Positions 33,510 through 43,376 are shown, numbered from the stretch's first letter. The stretch: DNA of 64,000 bases from Lichenicoccus sp965276875 (GCF_965276875.1 NZ_OZ255701.1:4313108-4377107), one strand, 5' to 3'. Translations and numbers: made by a program. The notes: a model not told the origin generated them from the letters alone.

Positions 33510-36269
33510 TTGAGCGACACCCCCGAACCACCGGCGCCTCCCGTACCGCCGTCCGACATGATCCCGGTGACGATCGAGGAGGAGATGCAATCCTCCTATC
33601 TCGCCTATGCGATGTCGGTCATCGTCAGTCGGGCGTTGCCGGATGTGCGCGACGGGCTCAAGCCGGTGCATCGGCGCATCCTGTTCTCGATGCGCGAGAG
33701 CGGCTTCACCCCCGAGAAGGCTTACCGCAAGTCGGCGCGTGCCGTCGGCGATGTGATGGGCAAGTATCATCCGCACGGCGACGCCTCGATCTATGATGCG
33801 ATGGTGCGTATGGCGCAGTCCTGGTCGATGCGTGTGCCGCTGATCGACGGTCAGGGCAATTTCGGCTCCGTCGACGGCGATAGCCCGGCGGCGATGCGCT
33901 ACACCGAGGCGCGTCTGGCGCGTTCGGCGATGTTCCTGCTGGAGGATATCGACCGCGACACCGTCGATTTCCAACCGAACTACGACGAGAGCGAGAACGA
34001 GCCGAAGATCCTGCCGGCGGCGTATCCGAATCTGCTGATCAACGGCGGCGCCGGCATCGCTGTCGGCATGGCGACCAACATCCCGCCGCATAATCCGGGC
34101 GAGATCATTGATGCGACCCTGGCGATGATCGCCGAACCGGATATTACCCTCGATCAGCTTATGGCGATCGTGCCAGGGCCGGACTTTCCGACCGGCGGCA
34201 TCATCCTGGGGCGTTCCGGCATTCGCTCTGCGTTCGAGACTGGTCGGGGTTCGGTGCTGATCCGGGCGCGCGCCGCCATCGAGGATATCCGCCGCGACCG
34301 GCGCGCGATCATCGTCACCGAAATCCCGTATCAGGTGAACAAGGCGACCCTGCAGGAGCGCATCGCCGATCTGGTGCGCGCCAAGACGGTCGAGGGGATT
34401 TCCGACATACGCGACGAGAGCGATCGCTCGGGAATGCGCATCGTCATCGAGATCAAGCGCGATGCGACCCCGGACGTGGTGCTCAACCAGCTCTACCGCT
34501 TCACCCAGTTGCAGACCAGCTTCGGCGTCAACATGGTGGCCCTTGACGGCGGCCAGCCGAAGCTGCTCGGCCTGCGCGACTGCCTGGTGGCGTTCATCGC
34601 CTTCCGCGAGGAGGTGGTGCTGCGCCGCTCGCGCTTCGATCTTGGGAAGGCCCGCGAGCGCGGTCATCTGCTGGTCGGACTGGTGCTTGCCGTTGCCAAT
34701 ATCGATGCGGTGATCGCGCTGATCCGCGCGGCACCCGACGCCGCCACGGCGCGGGCCGGACTCATGGGGCAGGATTGGGCGGCGGCGGATGTGGAGCCGC
34801 TGCTGGCGCTCATCCATGACGAGGGCAATGTCGTCGTCGATGGCCGGGTGCGGCTGACCGAGGCGCAGGCGCGCGGCATCCTGGATTTGCGTCTGCAGCG
34901 CCTGACCGGGCTGGAGCGGGAGAAGATCGCGAGCGAGCTGTCCGAGGTTGCCGCCAAGATCAACGAGCTGCTGGAAATCATCGCCAGCCGGCCGCGCAGG
35001 CTTGAGGTGATCCATGACGAGCTGATCTCGGTCCGGGCCGAGATCGCGGTGCCGCGGGCGACTGAAATCTCTGAGATTGCGGGCGATCAGACCGACGAGA
35101 GCCTGGTCGAGCCTGGGCAGATGGTGGTTACCATCACCCGCGACGGATTCATTAAGCGCACTCCGCTGGACATCTTCCGCGCGCAAAATCGCGGCGGCCG
35201 CGGCCGCACCGCGGCCGGGCGTCGCGGCGACGACATCATTACCCGCTCGTTTAATGCGCATACGCATCAGTGGGTGCTGTTCTTCTCGTCCGGCGGCAAG
35301 GCCTACCGCGAGAAGGTCTGGCGGCTACCGGAGGCGAGCCCGACCTCAAAGGGACGCGCCTTGGTCAATCTGCTGCCGGAGTTGGGGGCTGATCAGATCA
35401 CCACGGTGCTGCCGCTGCCGCATGACGAGTCGCTGTGGGAAAGCCTGCATCTGGTATTCGCGACCGCCAGCGGCACCGTCCGTCGCAACCGGCTGAGCGA
35501 CTTCCGCAACGTGCGCGCCTCTGGCCTGATCGCGATGAAGCTTGATGAGGGCGATAGTCTCATCGGGGTGGCCACCTGCCGCGAGGGGCAGGATGTGTTT
35601 CTGGCGACGCGGAGCGGGCGCTGTATTCGCTTTCAGATCGGCGACGAGACCCTGCGTGTGTTCGCCGGGCGCGACAGTTCGGGTGTGCGCGGCATCCGGC
35701 TCGCCGCCGGCGACGAGGTCAACAGCCTGTGCGTGCTTAACCATGTCGAGGCTGACGTGGCCGAGCGTGCGGCTTATCTGCGCATGGCGGCCGCGCGACG
35801 CCGGCTGGAGAGTGCCGCGGAGGAGCCCGTGGCGGAGCCCGAACTGGCCGAGGACAGCGCCGAGGAAGCAGCACCACTCGACGCCTCGATCGCGATTGAG
35901 CGCTACGGCGAACTGGAGACGGCCGAGGAGGTGTTGCTGACGGTGACCGACGGCGGCTTCGGAAAACGCAGCTCCGCCTACGACTACCGGGTCAGCGGAC
36001 GCGGCGGCCAGGGCATCGCCAATATCGTGCTGGCGCCGCGAAACGGCACCGCGGTGGTGGCGACCTTGCCGGTGTTGCACGGCACCGACGTGATGCTGGT
36101 GACCGACGTCGGCCGTCTGATCCGGGTTCCTGTCGACCAGGTGCGGGTGACGGCACGGCAATCGATGGGGGTGACTTTGTTCAGGCTGAGCGACGGCGAG
36201 CGGGTGGCGAGCGTCTTTCCGGTGCTTGAGGACGAGGTGGACGGTGACGTCGGTGACGACAATGGCTGA
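33510..36269 (+). CDS. gyrA: DNA gyrase subunit A
   Basis: 919 aa from a TTG start. Breaks and rejoins DNA in the gyrase A2B2 complex. The catalytic Tyr is residue 131 (AAMRYTEARLA). The quinolone-resistance region reads GKYHPHGDASIYD: Ala92 stands where E. coli has Ser83, Asp96 where it has Asp87. The C-terminal beta-pinwheel follows, with a degenerate GyrA box (QNRGGRG) and an acidic insert (residues about 770-795, rich in Glu/Ala) typical of alphaproteobacteria. The stop overlaps the coaD start by eight bases. A pre-start of ~15 Pro-rich residues precedes MIPVTIEEEM; a start at that Met is possible. Confidence 0.96.
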   Translation: MSDTPEPPAPPVPPSDMIPVTIEEEMQSSYLAYAMSVIVSRALPDVRDGLKPVHRRILFSMRESGFTPEKAYRKSARAVGDVMGKYHPHGDASIYDAMVRMAQSWSMRVPLIDGQGNFGSVDGDSPAAMRYTEARLARSAMFLLEDIDRDTVDFQPNYDESENEPKILPAAYPNLLINGGAGIAVGMATNIPPHNPGEIIDATLAMIAEPDITLDQLMAIVPGPDFPTGGIILGRSGIRSAFETGRGSVLIRARAAIEDIRRDRRAIIVTEIPYQVNKATLQERIADLVRAKTVEGISDIRDESDRSGMRIVIEIKRDATPDVVLNQLYRFTQLQTSFGVNMVALDGGQPKLLGLRDCLVAFIAFREEVVLRRSRFDLGKARERGHLLVGLVLAVANIDAVIALIRAAPDAATARAGLMGQDWAAADVEPLLALIHDEGNVVVDGRVRLTEAQARGILDLRLQRLTGLEREKIASELSEVAAKINELLEIIASRPRRLEVIHDELISVRAEIAVPRATEISEIAGDQTDESLVEPGQMVVTITRDGFIKRTPLDIFRAQNRGGRGRTAAGRRGDDIITRSFNAHTHQWVLFFSSGGKAYREKVWRLPEASPTSKGRALVNLLPELGADQITTVLPLPHDESLWESLHLVFATASGTVRRNRLSDFRNVRASGLIAMKLDEGDSLIGVATCREGQDVFLATRSGRCIRFQIGDETLRVFAGRDSSGVRGIRLAAGDEVNSLCVLNHVEADVAERAAYLRMAAARRRLESAAEEPVAEPELAEDSAEEAAPLDASIAIERYGELETAEEVLLTVTDGGFGKRSSAYDYRVSGRGGQGIANIVLAPRNGTAVVATLPVLHGTDVMLVTDVGRLIRVPVDQVRVTARQSMGVTLFRLSDGERVASVFPVLEDEVDGDVGDDNG

Positions 36270-36762
36270 GCCGCGCATCGGGCTCTATCCCGGCACCTTC
36301 GATCCGGTCACCAACGGGCATCTCGACATCATCGGCCGCGCGGTCCACTTGGTCGACCGGCTGGTGGTGGGGGTCGCCGCCAATATCGGCAAGCAGCCGC
36401 TGATGGACCTCGACGAGCGCCTCGCCTGCGTGCGTGCCGAGGTGGCGCCGATCGGTGCGCAGTCCGGGGTGCCGATCGAGGTGCACGGGTTCGACACGCT
36501 GTTGGTGCAGTTCGCGCGCGCACACGGTGCCTGCATGATCGTGCGCGGGCTGCGCGTGGTGACCGACTACGACTACGAGATGCAGATGTTCGGCATGAAC
36601 CATCGGCTGGATCCTGGCATCGAGACGGTGTTCCTGATGGCGACCGAGCGGCATCAGTTCATTTCCTCGCGTCTGGTGAAGGAAATCGCGCAACTCGGCG
36701 GCGACATCTCCTCTTTCGTCCCGGCCCATACGCTCGCCAGCATCGCCGCCAGGCTCGGCTGA
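36262..36762 (+). CDS. coaD: Phosphopantetheine adenylyltransferase
   Basis: 166 aa. Fourth step of coenzyme A synthesis: 4'-phosphopantetheine + ATP to dephospho-CoA. Nucleotidyltransferase motif YPGTFDPVTNGHLDII at the start, RGLRVVTDYDYEMQM in the middle and ISSRLVKEIA toward the end, the positions of the T/HxGH and ISST signatures. ATG 36262 lies inside the last codons of gyrA (eight-base overlap), so translation is coupled. Followed after 29 bases by a cyclophilin gene. Confidence 0.95.
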   Translation: MAEPRIGLYPGTFDPVTNGHLDIIGRAVHLVDRLVVGVAANIGKQPLMDLDERLACVRAEVAPIGAQSGVPIEVHGFDTLLVQFARAHGACMIVRGLRVVTDYDYEMQMFGMNHRLDPGIETVFLMATERHQFISSRLVKEIAQLGGDISSFVPAHTLASIAARLG

Positions 36763-36791
36763 GCGCCACCCATCTGCACGGAGGGACATCC

Positions 36792-37283
36792 ATGTCCGAC
36801 ACAGCTTCCAATGACACATTGATCCTCGAGCTCAAGGATGGCGCGCGCGTGGTGATCAGACTGCGCCCGGATCTGGCCCCCATGGCGGTCGAGCGCCTGC
36901 GCGTGCTCAGCGCGGAGGGCTTCTACGACAATGTCGCGTTCCACCGCGTCATCGAGGGGTTCATGGCCCAGGGCGGCGATCCCACCGGCACCGGCAGCGG
37001 CGGCAGCAAGCTCGCCGACCTGAAATCCGAGTTCACTACAAAGGCAAAGTTCTTGCGCGGCACGGTGGGCATGGCACGCACCGCGCATCCGCACAGCGCC
37101 AATAGCCAGTTCTTCATCATGTTCGCACCGGCGCCGAGCCTGGACGGGCAATACACCATCGCCGGAGAAGTGATCGAAGGCATGGACCATATCGACCGGA
37201 TCAAGCGTGGCGCCGGTGGCAGCGGCGTGGTAGGCGACCCCGACAGGATCGTGCGTATGCGTCCGGCGGACCAAGCCGCCTGA
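36792..37283 (+). CDS. Cyclophilin-type peptidyl-prolyl isomerase
   Basis: 163 aa, cytoplasmic (no signal peptide). Active-site residues are in place: FHRVIEGFMAQGGDPTGTGSGG (catalytic Arg, Gln), LRGTVGMARTAHPHSANSQFFI and the loop before FAPAPSLDGQYTIAGEVIEG. The tryptophan associated with cyclosporin binding is absent, as in most bacterial members. ACGGAGGG precedes the ATG. The gyrA-coaD-ppi order is frequent in alphaproteobacteria. Followed by tRNA-Lys. Confidence 0.92.
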   Translation: MSDTASNDTLILELKDGARVVIRLRPDLAPMAVERLRVLSAEGFYDNVAFHRVIEGFMAQGGDPTGTGSGGSKLADLKSEFTTKAKFLRGTVGMARTAHPHSANSQFFIMFAPAPSLDGQYTIAGEVIEGMDHIDRIKRGAGGSGVVGDPDRIVRMRPADQAA

Positions 37284-37306
37284 CAGCACGCCGCGATCAT
37301 CTGCAC

Positions 37307-37381
37307 GAGCCGGTAGCTCAGCGGTAGAGCATTCGACTTTTAATCGAATGGTCGTGGGTTCGATCCCCACCCGGCTCACCA
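37307..37381 (+). tRNA. tRNA-Lys (anticodon TTT)
   Basis: 75 bases including an encoded CCA. Acceptor GAGCCGG pairs with CCGGCTC, anticodon stem TTCGA/TCGAA encloses the loop CTTTTAA with anticodon TTT, and the T arm is GTGGG-TTCGATC-CCCAC. Confidence 0.96.
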
Positions 37382-37531
37382 TGCACAGGCCAAGCTTGGG
37401 CGGAAGCAAAGCTTGCGTCGTAACGATAACTATGCGATTCACCAACGTTATGGAGGGTCAAGGCCCACTCCAGTCAAAGACCGGTGACACCGGCATTGCC
37501 GCCGCGCACTGCTCGGGCAGGGGAGTCGATC

Positions 37532-39514
37532 ATGGCGCGAAATCAGCCGGACGAACAACCTGCATGCAGTGATGAGCTCGCGGCGGAGAAGCGGTTTCTG
37601 CACCCGACAGAGGGATCGTCGGTGTTGCTGCCCAACGGGCCGCGTACCATACTTAAAGACGGTCATGAGGCGCGTTTCGCCACGGGCTGGCGGCCGGTGC
37701 TGGCCTATACCGGCCTGGCGCCGATCACCATCATCCTGTTTGTAAGCGACACCGGCGGCGAAGGCCTTTGGATCCTGGACGCCGACTTCAACTATCACGC
37801 GAGTGCCGTCCCACAGATTTCCAATGTTGTCGCAGCCCAGATCGTGGTGCCGCTCTGTCCGCTGCTGGAGGGTATCTGGCAGGCGACGATGCTTTCAGAG
37901 AGCGGCAATCCGGCCTGCGCGCGGCGGCAGGCATTCCTCCAACTTCCGGAATTCTGTCGCGGGCAGCTGACAAGTTTTTACCTGGATGGTTTCGTGGCTG
38001 AGTGCCGCCATAATCATATTGGGCAGCCCTCGGGTATGGCTTCGCGCGCGCCGGTGATTGACTGTGGCGGACGGCGGGTTCCGATCCGCGTGGGCGAACT
38101 GCACGCCATGTTCGATCCGTCCCTCCTGCAACGTAAGCAGGAGATGCTGATCGCATCGGGGCACTTCACGCTGCCTTCGATCTTCAGCGACAATGTTCTG
38201 ACCTGCTGCAAGGCGTTCTATCTCGATGCCCACCTGACCGCATATCGACTGTTCGACGAGCAATCGCAGACGACATTCTTTCTGCTCGCCGGCGACATCC
38301 TGTTCAGGGTGTTGGCGGTTTATATACCGGAAGCCAACCTCGTCCTGAGCCACGACCCGGCCGGATCGAGCAAGCGCTGGCCCACACTGATGGCTGACTT
38401 TTTCTATCATGTCGTGCGCTATGGCGACAGCATCGGCACCTATCTCGAGGCAGGCGATTCGAGGCCGATGCATTTCTGGCGCGGCGCCGGGGCCTTGCAT
38501 CTGGGGCATCTGCTCTGGAACGACCTGTCCGGGATCGACGATCTGGTGACCAAGTTTCGACCTGAGAAGTTGCCAAGCTTCATGCTGTGCGACACTGAGG
38601 CCGGCCCGGAGATGTATGGTCTGCTGGACGGCCTGTTTCCGGAACTCTGCGGCAAGGTCGAGCGGAATCGTGAATCGTTCAACGCCCTGATCGGCTCGTT
38701 CTATGACCGTAATCTGTGCCTGTTCCGGTCCAGCCGGACCAAGGTGACGGGCTCGCTGCGTCGTCGCGTCCTGGCCGATGTACCACAACGCGGCGCCAAC
38801 GCGCCGATTGTTCTGCTCGGCCTGCGCACTGAAAACCGCACGCTGGCGGATCTCGATGGGTTCTGCCGACGTGTCGTGACACGGTTGGTGGCCTTGCGCA
38901 CGAGGATCGTTCTCGTCGTCGACGGACATAACGAGGGCGCGACCGGACGGCCGATTTCGAGCAACCAGGAGCATCTCGCGGAGCACTCACCGCTAGAGCA
39001 GGAACAGCGCCTGGTTGCCAGCATCCGCGATGAGGCGGCGGGGACCCTGGTCGAAATCGTGAGCTTGATCGGCGAGCCGCTGCGCGAAAGCCTCGCCTGG
39101 TGCCGGAGTGCGGCGTTTTTCGTGACGTTCTGGGGTGCCGGTCTCGCGAAATATCGCTGGGTCTGCAACACGCGAGGCCTGGTCGTCACCAATGCCTGGA
39201 ACCTCGACAATCTCGGCGATCTCCAGCTCTACTCGAACGCCGAAACGATGGAATCGCCAAGCGAGATGGTGTTCATGCCGAAGGCTGCGATCACCGACCT
39301 GCCGGACAATCCACTATTGATCCGCGTTTTCGATCGCTTCGAGCCCTCGATCTGCAACTTTACGATGGATCTGGACCAGTTTTCGACCTGCCTTGATCGG
39401 CAGATCAAGGTGTGGTTGCCGGCTCTGACGCCCCCGCCTGTGAAGCCTTCTCCTGCAATGCGCAGGGCTCAGGGCGCATCGAGGACCATCGCCTCGGCGG
39501 GTTTCGTGGGATGA
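37532..39514 (+). CDS. Uncharacterised 660-aa protein, possible glycosyltransferase
   Basis: I do not recognise a named family. No signal peptide or membrane helix is evident. The last third looks like the second Rossmann half of a GT-B enzyme: NAPIVLLGLRTENRTLADLDGFCRRVVTRL...RIVLVVDGHN, and then AAFFVTFWGAGLAKYRWVCNTRGLVVTN, which resembles the HGAGL-type donor-site loop of GT61-like enzymes. The N-terminal half has many Cys/His residues and no motif I can place. It converges on a polysaccharide-type ABC exporter with a 46-base overlap, which hints at surface glycan synthesis. ATG 37532 has GGGGAG upstream. Function is inference. Confidence 0.6.
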   Translation: MARNQPDEQPACSDELAAEKRFLHPTEGSSVLLPNGPRTILKDGHEARFATGWRPVLAYTGLAPITIILFVSDTGGEGLWILDADFNYHASAVPQISNVVAAQIVVPLCPLLEGIWQATMLSESGNPACARRQAFLQLPEFCRGQLTSFYLDGFVAECRHNHIGQPSGMASRAPVIDCGGRRVPIRVGELHAMFDPSLLQRKQEMLIASGHFTLPSIFSDNVLTCCKAFYLDAHLTAYRLFDEQSQTTFFLLAGDILFRVLAVYIPEANLVLSHDPAGSSKRWPTLMADFFYHVVRYGDSIGTYLEAGDSRPMHFWRGAGALHLGHLLWNDLSGIDDLVTKFRPEKLPSFMLCDTEAGPEMYGLLDGLFPELCGKVERNRESFNALIGSFYDRNLCLFRSSRTKVTGSLRRRVLADVPQRGANAPIVLLGLRTENRTLADLDGFCRRVVTRLVALRTRIVLVVDGHNEGATGRPISSNQEHLAEHSPLEQEQRLVASIRDEAAGTLVEIVSLIGEPLRESLAWCRSAAFFVTFWGAGLAKYRWVCNTRGLVVTNAWNLDNLGDLQLYSNAETMESPSEMVFMPKAAITDLPDNPLLIRVFDRFEPSICNFTMDLDQFSTCLDRQIKVWLPALTPPPVKPSPAMRRAQGASRTIASAGFVG

Positions 39515-40248
39515 CCGAGATATTCGGAGAGCACCAGATCCGGTGATCCCTCGCGCTTGATGGTGCCCTGATCCATCCACAGCACCTTGGTGCACCAGGC
39601 CGCGATGATTTCCGGCTGATGGGTCGAGATCACCAGGATCTCGGCTTGCCGCACCAGTTCCTCCAGCCGGCCGCGCGCCTTCATCATGAACGCGGCGTCA
39701 CCGGCGAGAAACCACTCGTCCATCAGCAGCACCTGCGGCCGGATCGAGGTGGCGAGCGCAAATCCGAGTCGCACCACCATGCCGGAGCTGTAGGTCCGCA
39801 CCGGCATGTCGAGGAAGCCGCCGAGATCGGCGAAGCCTTGGACGTCGTCCTCAAGGCGGCGGATCGCGGCCGTATCAAGCCCGGCATAACGGCCGCGCAG
39901 GCCGATATTCTCCCGGCCCGTGAGGTCGACATTCATTCCCAAATTGGTGTCGAGCAGGGTGTGCAGCTCGCCTTTGACCGTCACCCGGCCGACCACCGGC
40001 TCATAGATGCCAGCGAGGCTGCGCAACAAGGTGGTCTTGCCGGCGCCGTTACCGCCAACCAGGCCCAGCCGCTCGCCGGCACCGAGCGAGAAGCTGATGC
40101 CGCGCAGGGCATGCACCACCATGCGCCGCTGGCGATCCTCGGCAAGCCGGTTCGACGCGGCCGCGGCGACGGTCTTGCGCAGCGAGCGCGCGGTGCCGTG
40201 ATAAAGCGGGAACAGGACATGCAGATCGCGCACGACGATGCTGGGCAT
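39469..40248 (-). CDS. ABC transporter ATP-binding protein, polysaccharide exporter type (KpsT/Wzt)
   Basis: 259 aa. Walker A LGLVGGNGAGKTTLLRSLAGI (residues about 60-80), Q-loop region, signature YSSGMVVRLGFALA, Walker B VLLMDEWFLAGD and the switch His in LVISTHQPE. The N-terminal extension RSLRKTV and the ENIGLRGRYAGL block are typical of O-antigen/capsule/teichoic acid exporters. The C-terminal carbohydrate-binding domain of Wzt is absent. The permease gene ends four bases upstream, so the pair is one unit. Confidence 0.9.
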   Translation of the reverse strand: MPSIVVRDLHVLFPLYHGTARSLRKTVAAAASNRLAEDRQRRMVVHALRGISFSLGAGERLGLVGGNGAGKTTLLRSLAGIYEPVVGRVTVKGELHTLLDTNLGMNVDLTGRENIGLRGRYAGLDTAAIRRLEDDVQGFADLGGFLDMPVRTYSSGMVVRLGFALATSIRPQVLLMDEWFLAGDAAFMMKARGRLEELVRQAEILVISTHQPEIIAAWCTKVLWMDQGTIKREGSPDLVLSEYLGHPTKPAEAMVLDAP

Positions 40249-40252
40249 CGGC

Positions 40253-41119
40253 TCAGACCCAGTAGGCGATGCGTGCGCGCACGCGGGTAAACAGCAGCCC
40301 GGTGAGCAGGCACAGTGCGGCGCTGAACCCGATCGCGGCCCAGGTCACCGCCGGGGTCAGGGTGCCGCCGAGCAGCGGCCGGCGGACGATCTCGAGCAGG
40401 TCGTAAAACGGATTGAGCACCAGCAGATGCCGGCCGTGCTTCATCAGCTCCGGCTTCCAGATGATCGGCGTGATGAAAAAGACGATCTGCAGCACGCTGC
40501 CGACGATCGGCGCCATGTCGCGAAAGCGCGCGCCCAGCGCCCCGAGCAGGATGCAGGCGGCGATCCCATCCATCAGCCAAAGCGCCAAGGCTGGAATGAT
40601 CTGCAGGATGGCGATGCCCGGCCAGAGCCTGAACAGCGCGAACACCGCCAGGATGACCACGACGTTGTGCGCCAGCACCAGCAGGTTTCGGATCACCACA
40701 CGCGCGGCATAGACGACGAACGGCATCCGCATGGCGCGGATCATGCTTTCCGATTGCGTGAAGCACAAAGTGGAGTCGTTGACCAGGCCGGAGATGAACC
40801 CCCAAAGCACCAGCGACAGCGACAGAAAGGGCAGATACTCCCGCAGGTTCATCTTGAACAGAAAGGCATAGATCACGCCCATCGAGGCGACCATCACCGC
40901 GGTCGAGGCGGTGAGCCAGAACGGTCCAAGCACCGAGCCGCGATAGCGCAGCTTCACGTCGAGCCAGCCCAGCGCCCAGCATAGGCGCCAGAGCTTCAGG
41001 CTACGTCGCAGATCATCCGCGGCATGCGCGAAGCGCGAGCGGCCGGTCTCCGGGAACAGGTCGAGCAACGGCTCAGGGGGGGGCTGGTCGCGGCTGGCGG
41101 TCAGGCTCATGGGTTGCAT
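40253..41119 (-). CDS. ABC-2 type polysaccharide exporter permease (KpsM/Wzm)
   Basis: 288 aa with six predicted membrane helices in the ABC-2 layout: the amphipathic N-terminus WLDVKLRYRGSVLGPFWLTASTAVMVASMGVIYAFLF is the classic KpsM/Wzm opening, and IVFFITPIIWKPELM followed by LNPFYDLLEIVRRPLLG is the conserved loop. Forms the inner-membrane channel for a lipid-linked glycan with the ATPase downstream. No glycosyltransferases besides the possible one at 37532 are nearby, so the exported glycan is unknown. Confidence 0.9.
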   Translation of the reverse strand: MQPMSLTASRDQPPPEPLLDLFPETGRSRFAHAADDLRRSLKLWRLCWALGWLDVKLRYRGSVLGPFWLTASTAVMVASMGVIYAFLFKMNLREYLPFLSLSLVLWGFISGLVNDSTLCFTQSESMIRAMRMPFVVYAARVVIRNLLVLAHNVVVILAVFALFRLWPGIAILQIIPALALWLMDGIAACILLGALGARFRDMAPIVGSVLQIVFFITPIIWKPELMKHGRHLLVLNPFYDLLEIVRRPLLGGTLTPAVTWAAIGFSAALCLLTGLLFTRVRARIAYWV

Positions 41120-41369
41120 TATATACCGCCGCTCCGGCGAGGGGTCGACTGGGGCTAAGACACTTGCGGGGAGCGCGTTGAGCTCGGTGCTTCTGATGCT
41201 GTCGCGCCGCGCCTCAGCCGAGCGCCAGTGCGGCGCGATGGCCGCCCGCCGAGCGGTTCCCCAGGCGGCCCGGGCAGTCGGCCTTCAACTCTTCATTTTC
41301 CGCCGGAAGCCGCCGGATTCATACTGCCCGTCGCCTGAACGTTCCAATGTTGCAGGAGGATGCTCCCGC

Positions 41370-42616
41370 ATGCACCAGGGAAGGCTGAGGGAGGAGAGCG
41401 TCGCAGCACTCGATGCGGTCTATCGCCGCGACGGGCGGCGCATCTTCGCCAGCCTCGTTCGACTGCTCGGCAGCTTCAAGCTGGCCGAGGACGCCGAGCA
41501 CGACGCGTTTATCGCGGCCGCTGAACACTGGCCGCGCGACGGTGTGCCCGCCAACCCGGTTGGCTGGCTTATCTCGGTTGGCCGCTCCAAGGCCATCGAC
41601 CGGCAACGCCGCCATGCCCGCTTCGCCAGCATCGACGACCATACGGAGACGATCGAGCAGATCGCCGGTGCCGCTGCCGGCGAAAGCGAGCAGGAACCGA
41701 TCGAGGATGATCGCCTGCACCTGATTTTCACCTGCTGTCACCCGAAGCGGCGCGCCTTGCGCTCACGCTGCGCGACGTCTGCGGCGTTGCCACCGAGGAC
41801 ATCGCCCGCGCCTTCCTCACCACTTCTGTGACACTCGCCCAACGGATCGTTTGCGCCAGGGCAAAAATCTGCGATGCGCGCATCCCCTACGAAGTGCCCG
41901 AGCTGGACCAGCTCGCCCCGCGCCCCGATAGCGTGCTGCGGGTGATCTACCTGGTGTTCACCGAGGGCTATTCCGCCAGCGGCGGCGAGCACGTGCAGCG
42001 GCTTGATCTTGCTGCCGAAGCCATCCGGCTCGGCTGGTTGCTGCTGCGGCTCTGCCCCGAAGCCGAGACGCGCGGTCTGCTGGCGCTGAGGCTGTTGCGC
42101 CACGGGCGGCGCAGCACCCGCACCGATGCCGCCGGCGACCTGGTCCCGCTCGAGGACCAGGATCGGTCACTCTGGGACGCGCACGAACTTGCAATCGGTC
42201 GCGCCATGGCGCGCGATGCGCTGCGGGCGCGGGGTCATGGCTCCTACGCGCTGCAGGCAGCGATCGTCGCCGTCCACGCCGAAGCAGGCACTGCGGCACA
42301 AACCGACTGGGCGCGGATCGCGGGGCTTTACGACCGGCTGCTGCACCACGAACCCTCTTGCGTCGTTGCACTGAACCGCGCCGTCGCCATCGCCATGCGT
42401 GACGGTCCGCAGGCGGGACTGGCGCGGATCGAGCCCATGCTCAACGAACCGCCACTCGCAACCTATCACCTGACCCACGCAGCACACGCCGATCTGTGCC
42501 GCCGTGCCGATCGCCTCGCCGATGCGCGCCTCTCCTACGGGCGCGCGCTCGACCTCGCGCGGCAGGAGCCGGAGCGACGGTTTCTGCGCCGGCGGCTTGC
42601 CGAACTCGACGCCTGA
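41370..42616 (+). pseudogene. ECF-type sigma factor (ECF42-like), broken by a frameshift
   Basis: The 5' part encodes the sigma-2 region (ALDAVYRRDGRRIFASLVRLLGSFKLAEDAEHDAFIAAAEHWP, NPVGWLISVGRSKAIDRQRR) up to DDRLHLIFTCCHP. After 41740 the frame shifts: SPEAARLALTLRDVCGVATEDIARAFLTT is readable in the next frame and joins the second open frame from 41828 (VTLAQRIVCARAKIRDA-like, then the long TPR-like tail VIYLVFTEGYSASGGEHVQRLDLAAEAIRLG). The family has CCHPALSPEA here; loss of 13 bases between repeated CTGTCACCCG copies explains the break. The C-terminal extension plus a DGPF protein nearby is the ECF42 arrangement. A sequencing error is less likely but possible. Confidence 0.8.
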
Positions 42617-42699
42617 AGAAAAACTATAACCGCCTGTCTAATGCCCGTGTCGCCGTTCGACCAGTAACCAGAGACCTGGATCACCGGAGCGTCCCTACT

Positions 42700-43376
42700 A
42701 TGGAAACCCATCAAGCTTTGCCCATCGAGGTCACCGCCTTGGCCTGGGTGCCGCCCCTGGCGCGCGGCTTCGTGCGCGATCTGCGGGTGCGCTGGGCGCT
42801 GAAGGAAATCGGCCTGCCCTATTGCGTACGGTTGATCGAGGGTGCCGGCGGCAGCCCGGGGGACCGCTTCGGCCAGAGAACTACCTCGCCGAGCAGCCCT
42901 TCGGACAGGTGCCGGTCTATAAGGAGGGCACGCTCTGCCTGTTCGAGTCTGGCGCCATCGTGCTGCACATCGGCGAGAAGGATGAACGGTTGCTGCCGCG
43001 TGACGAACACGGCCGCGCGCGTGCCATCGTCTGGACCATCGCGGCACTCAACAGCATCGAGCCGCAAAGCCTGGCGATGCTCTTTCTCGATATTTCCTGC
43101 GGCGATAAGCCCTGGTTCGCCAAGGCGGTCGCTCCCTTTCTCGAGCGACGGCTGGCGCATCTCGCGGCGGCTCTGGGCGAGAAGGAATGGCTCGAGGAAC
43201 GCTTCACCATCGGCGACCTGATGATGGTCGAGGCGCTGCGCAGCATTCCCAATGAGGTCCTCGCCGCCCAGCCGAACCTCACCGCCTATGTCGCGCGCGG
43301 CACCGCACGACCGGCCTTCCGGCGCGCGATGGCGGCACAGCTCGCGGACTTCATTCCCGATCACCCCGTCGCCTGA
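42700..43376 (+). pseudogene. Glutathione S-transferase family protein, one-base frameshift
   Basis: The thioredoxin-like N-terminus (LAWVPPLARGFVRDLRVRWALKEIGLPYCVRLIEGAG) is in one frame, and the rest (RPENYLAEQPFGQVPVYKEGTLCLFESGAIVLHIGEKDERLLP, then the helical domain to the stop at 43376) in another. Restoring one G to the GGGGG run at 42858-42862 joins them into one 225-aa protein. Because it is a homopolymer, this may be a sequencing artefact or a true recent mutation. Confidence 0.75.

Noticed and set aside
33333..35267. 644-codon open frame on the minus strand
   Set aside because: Antisense to gyrA; no domain features.
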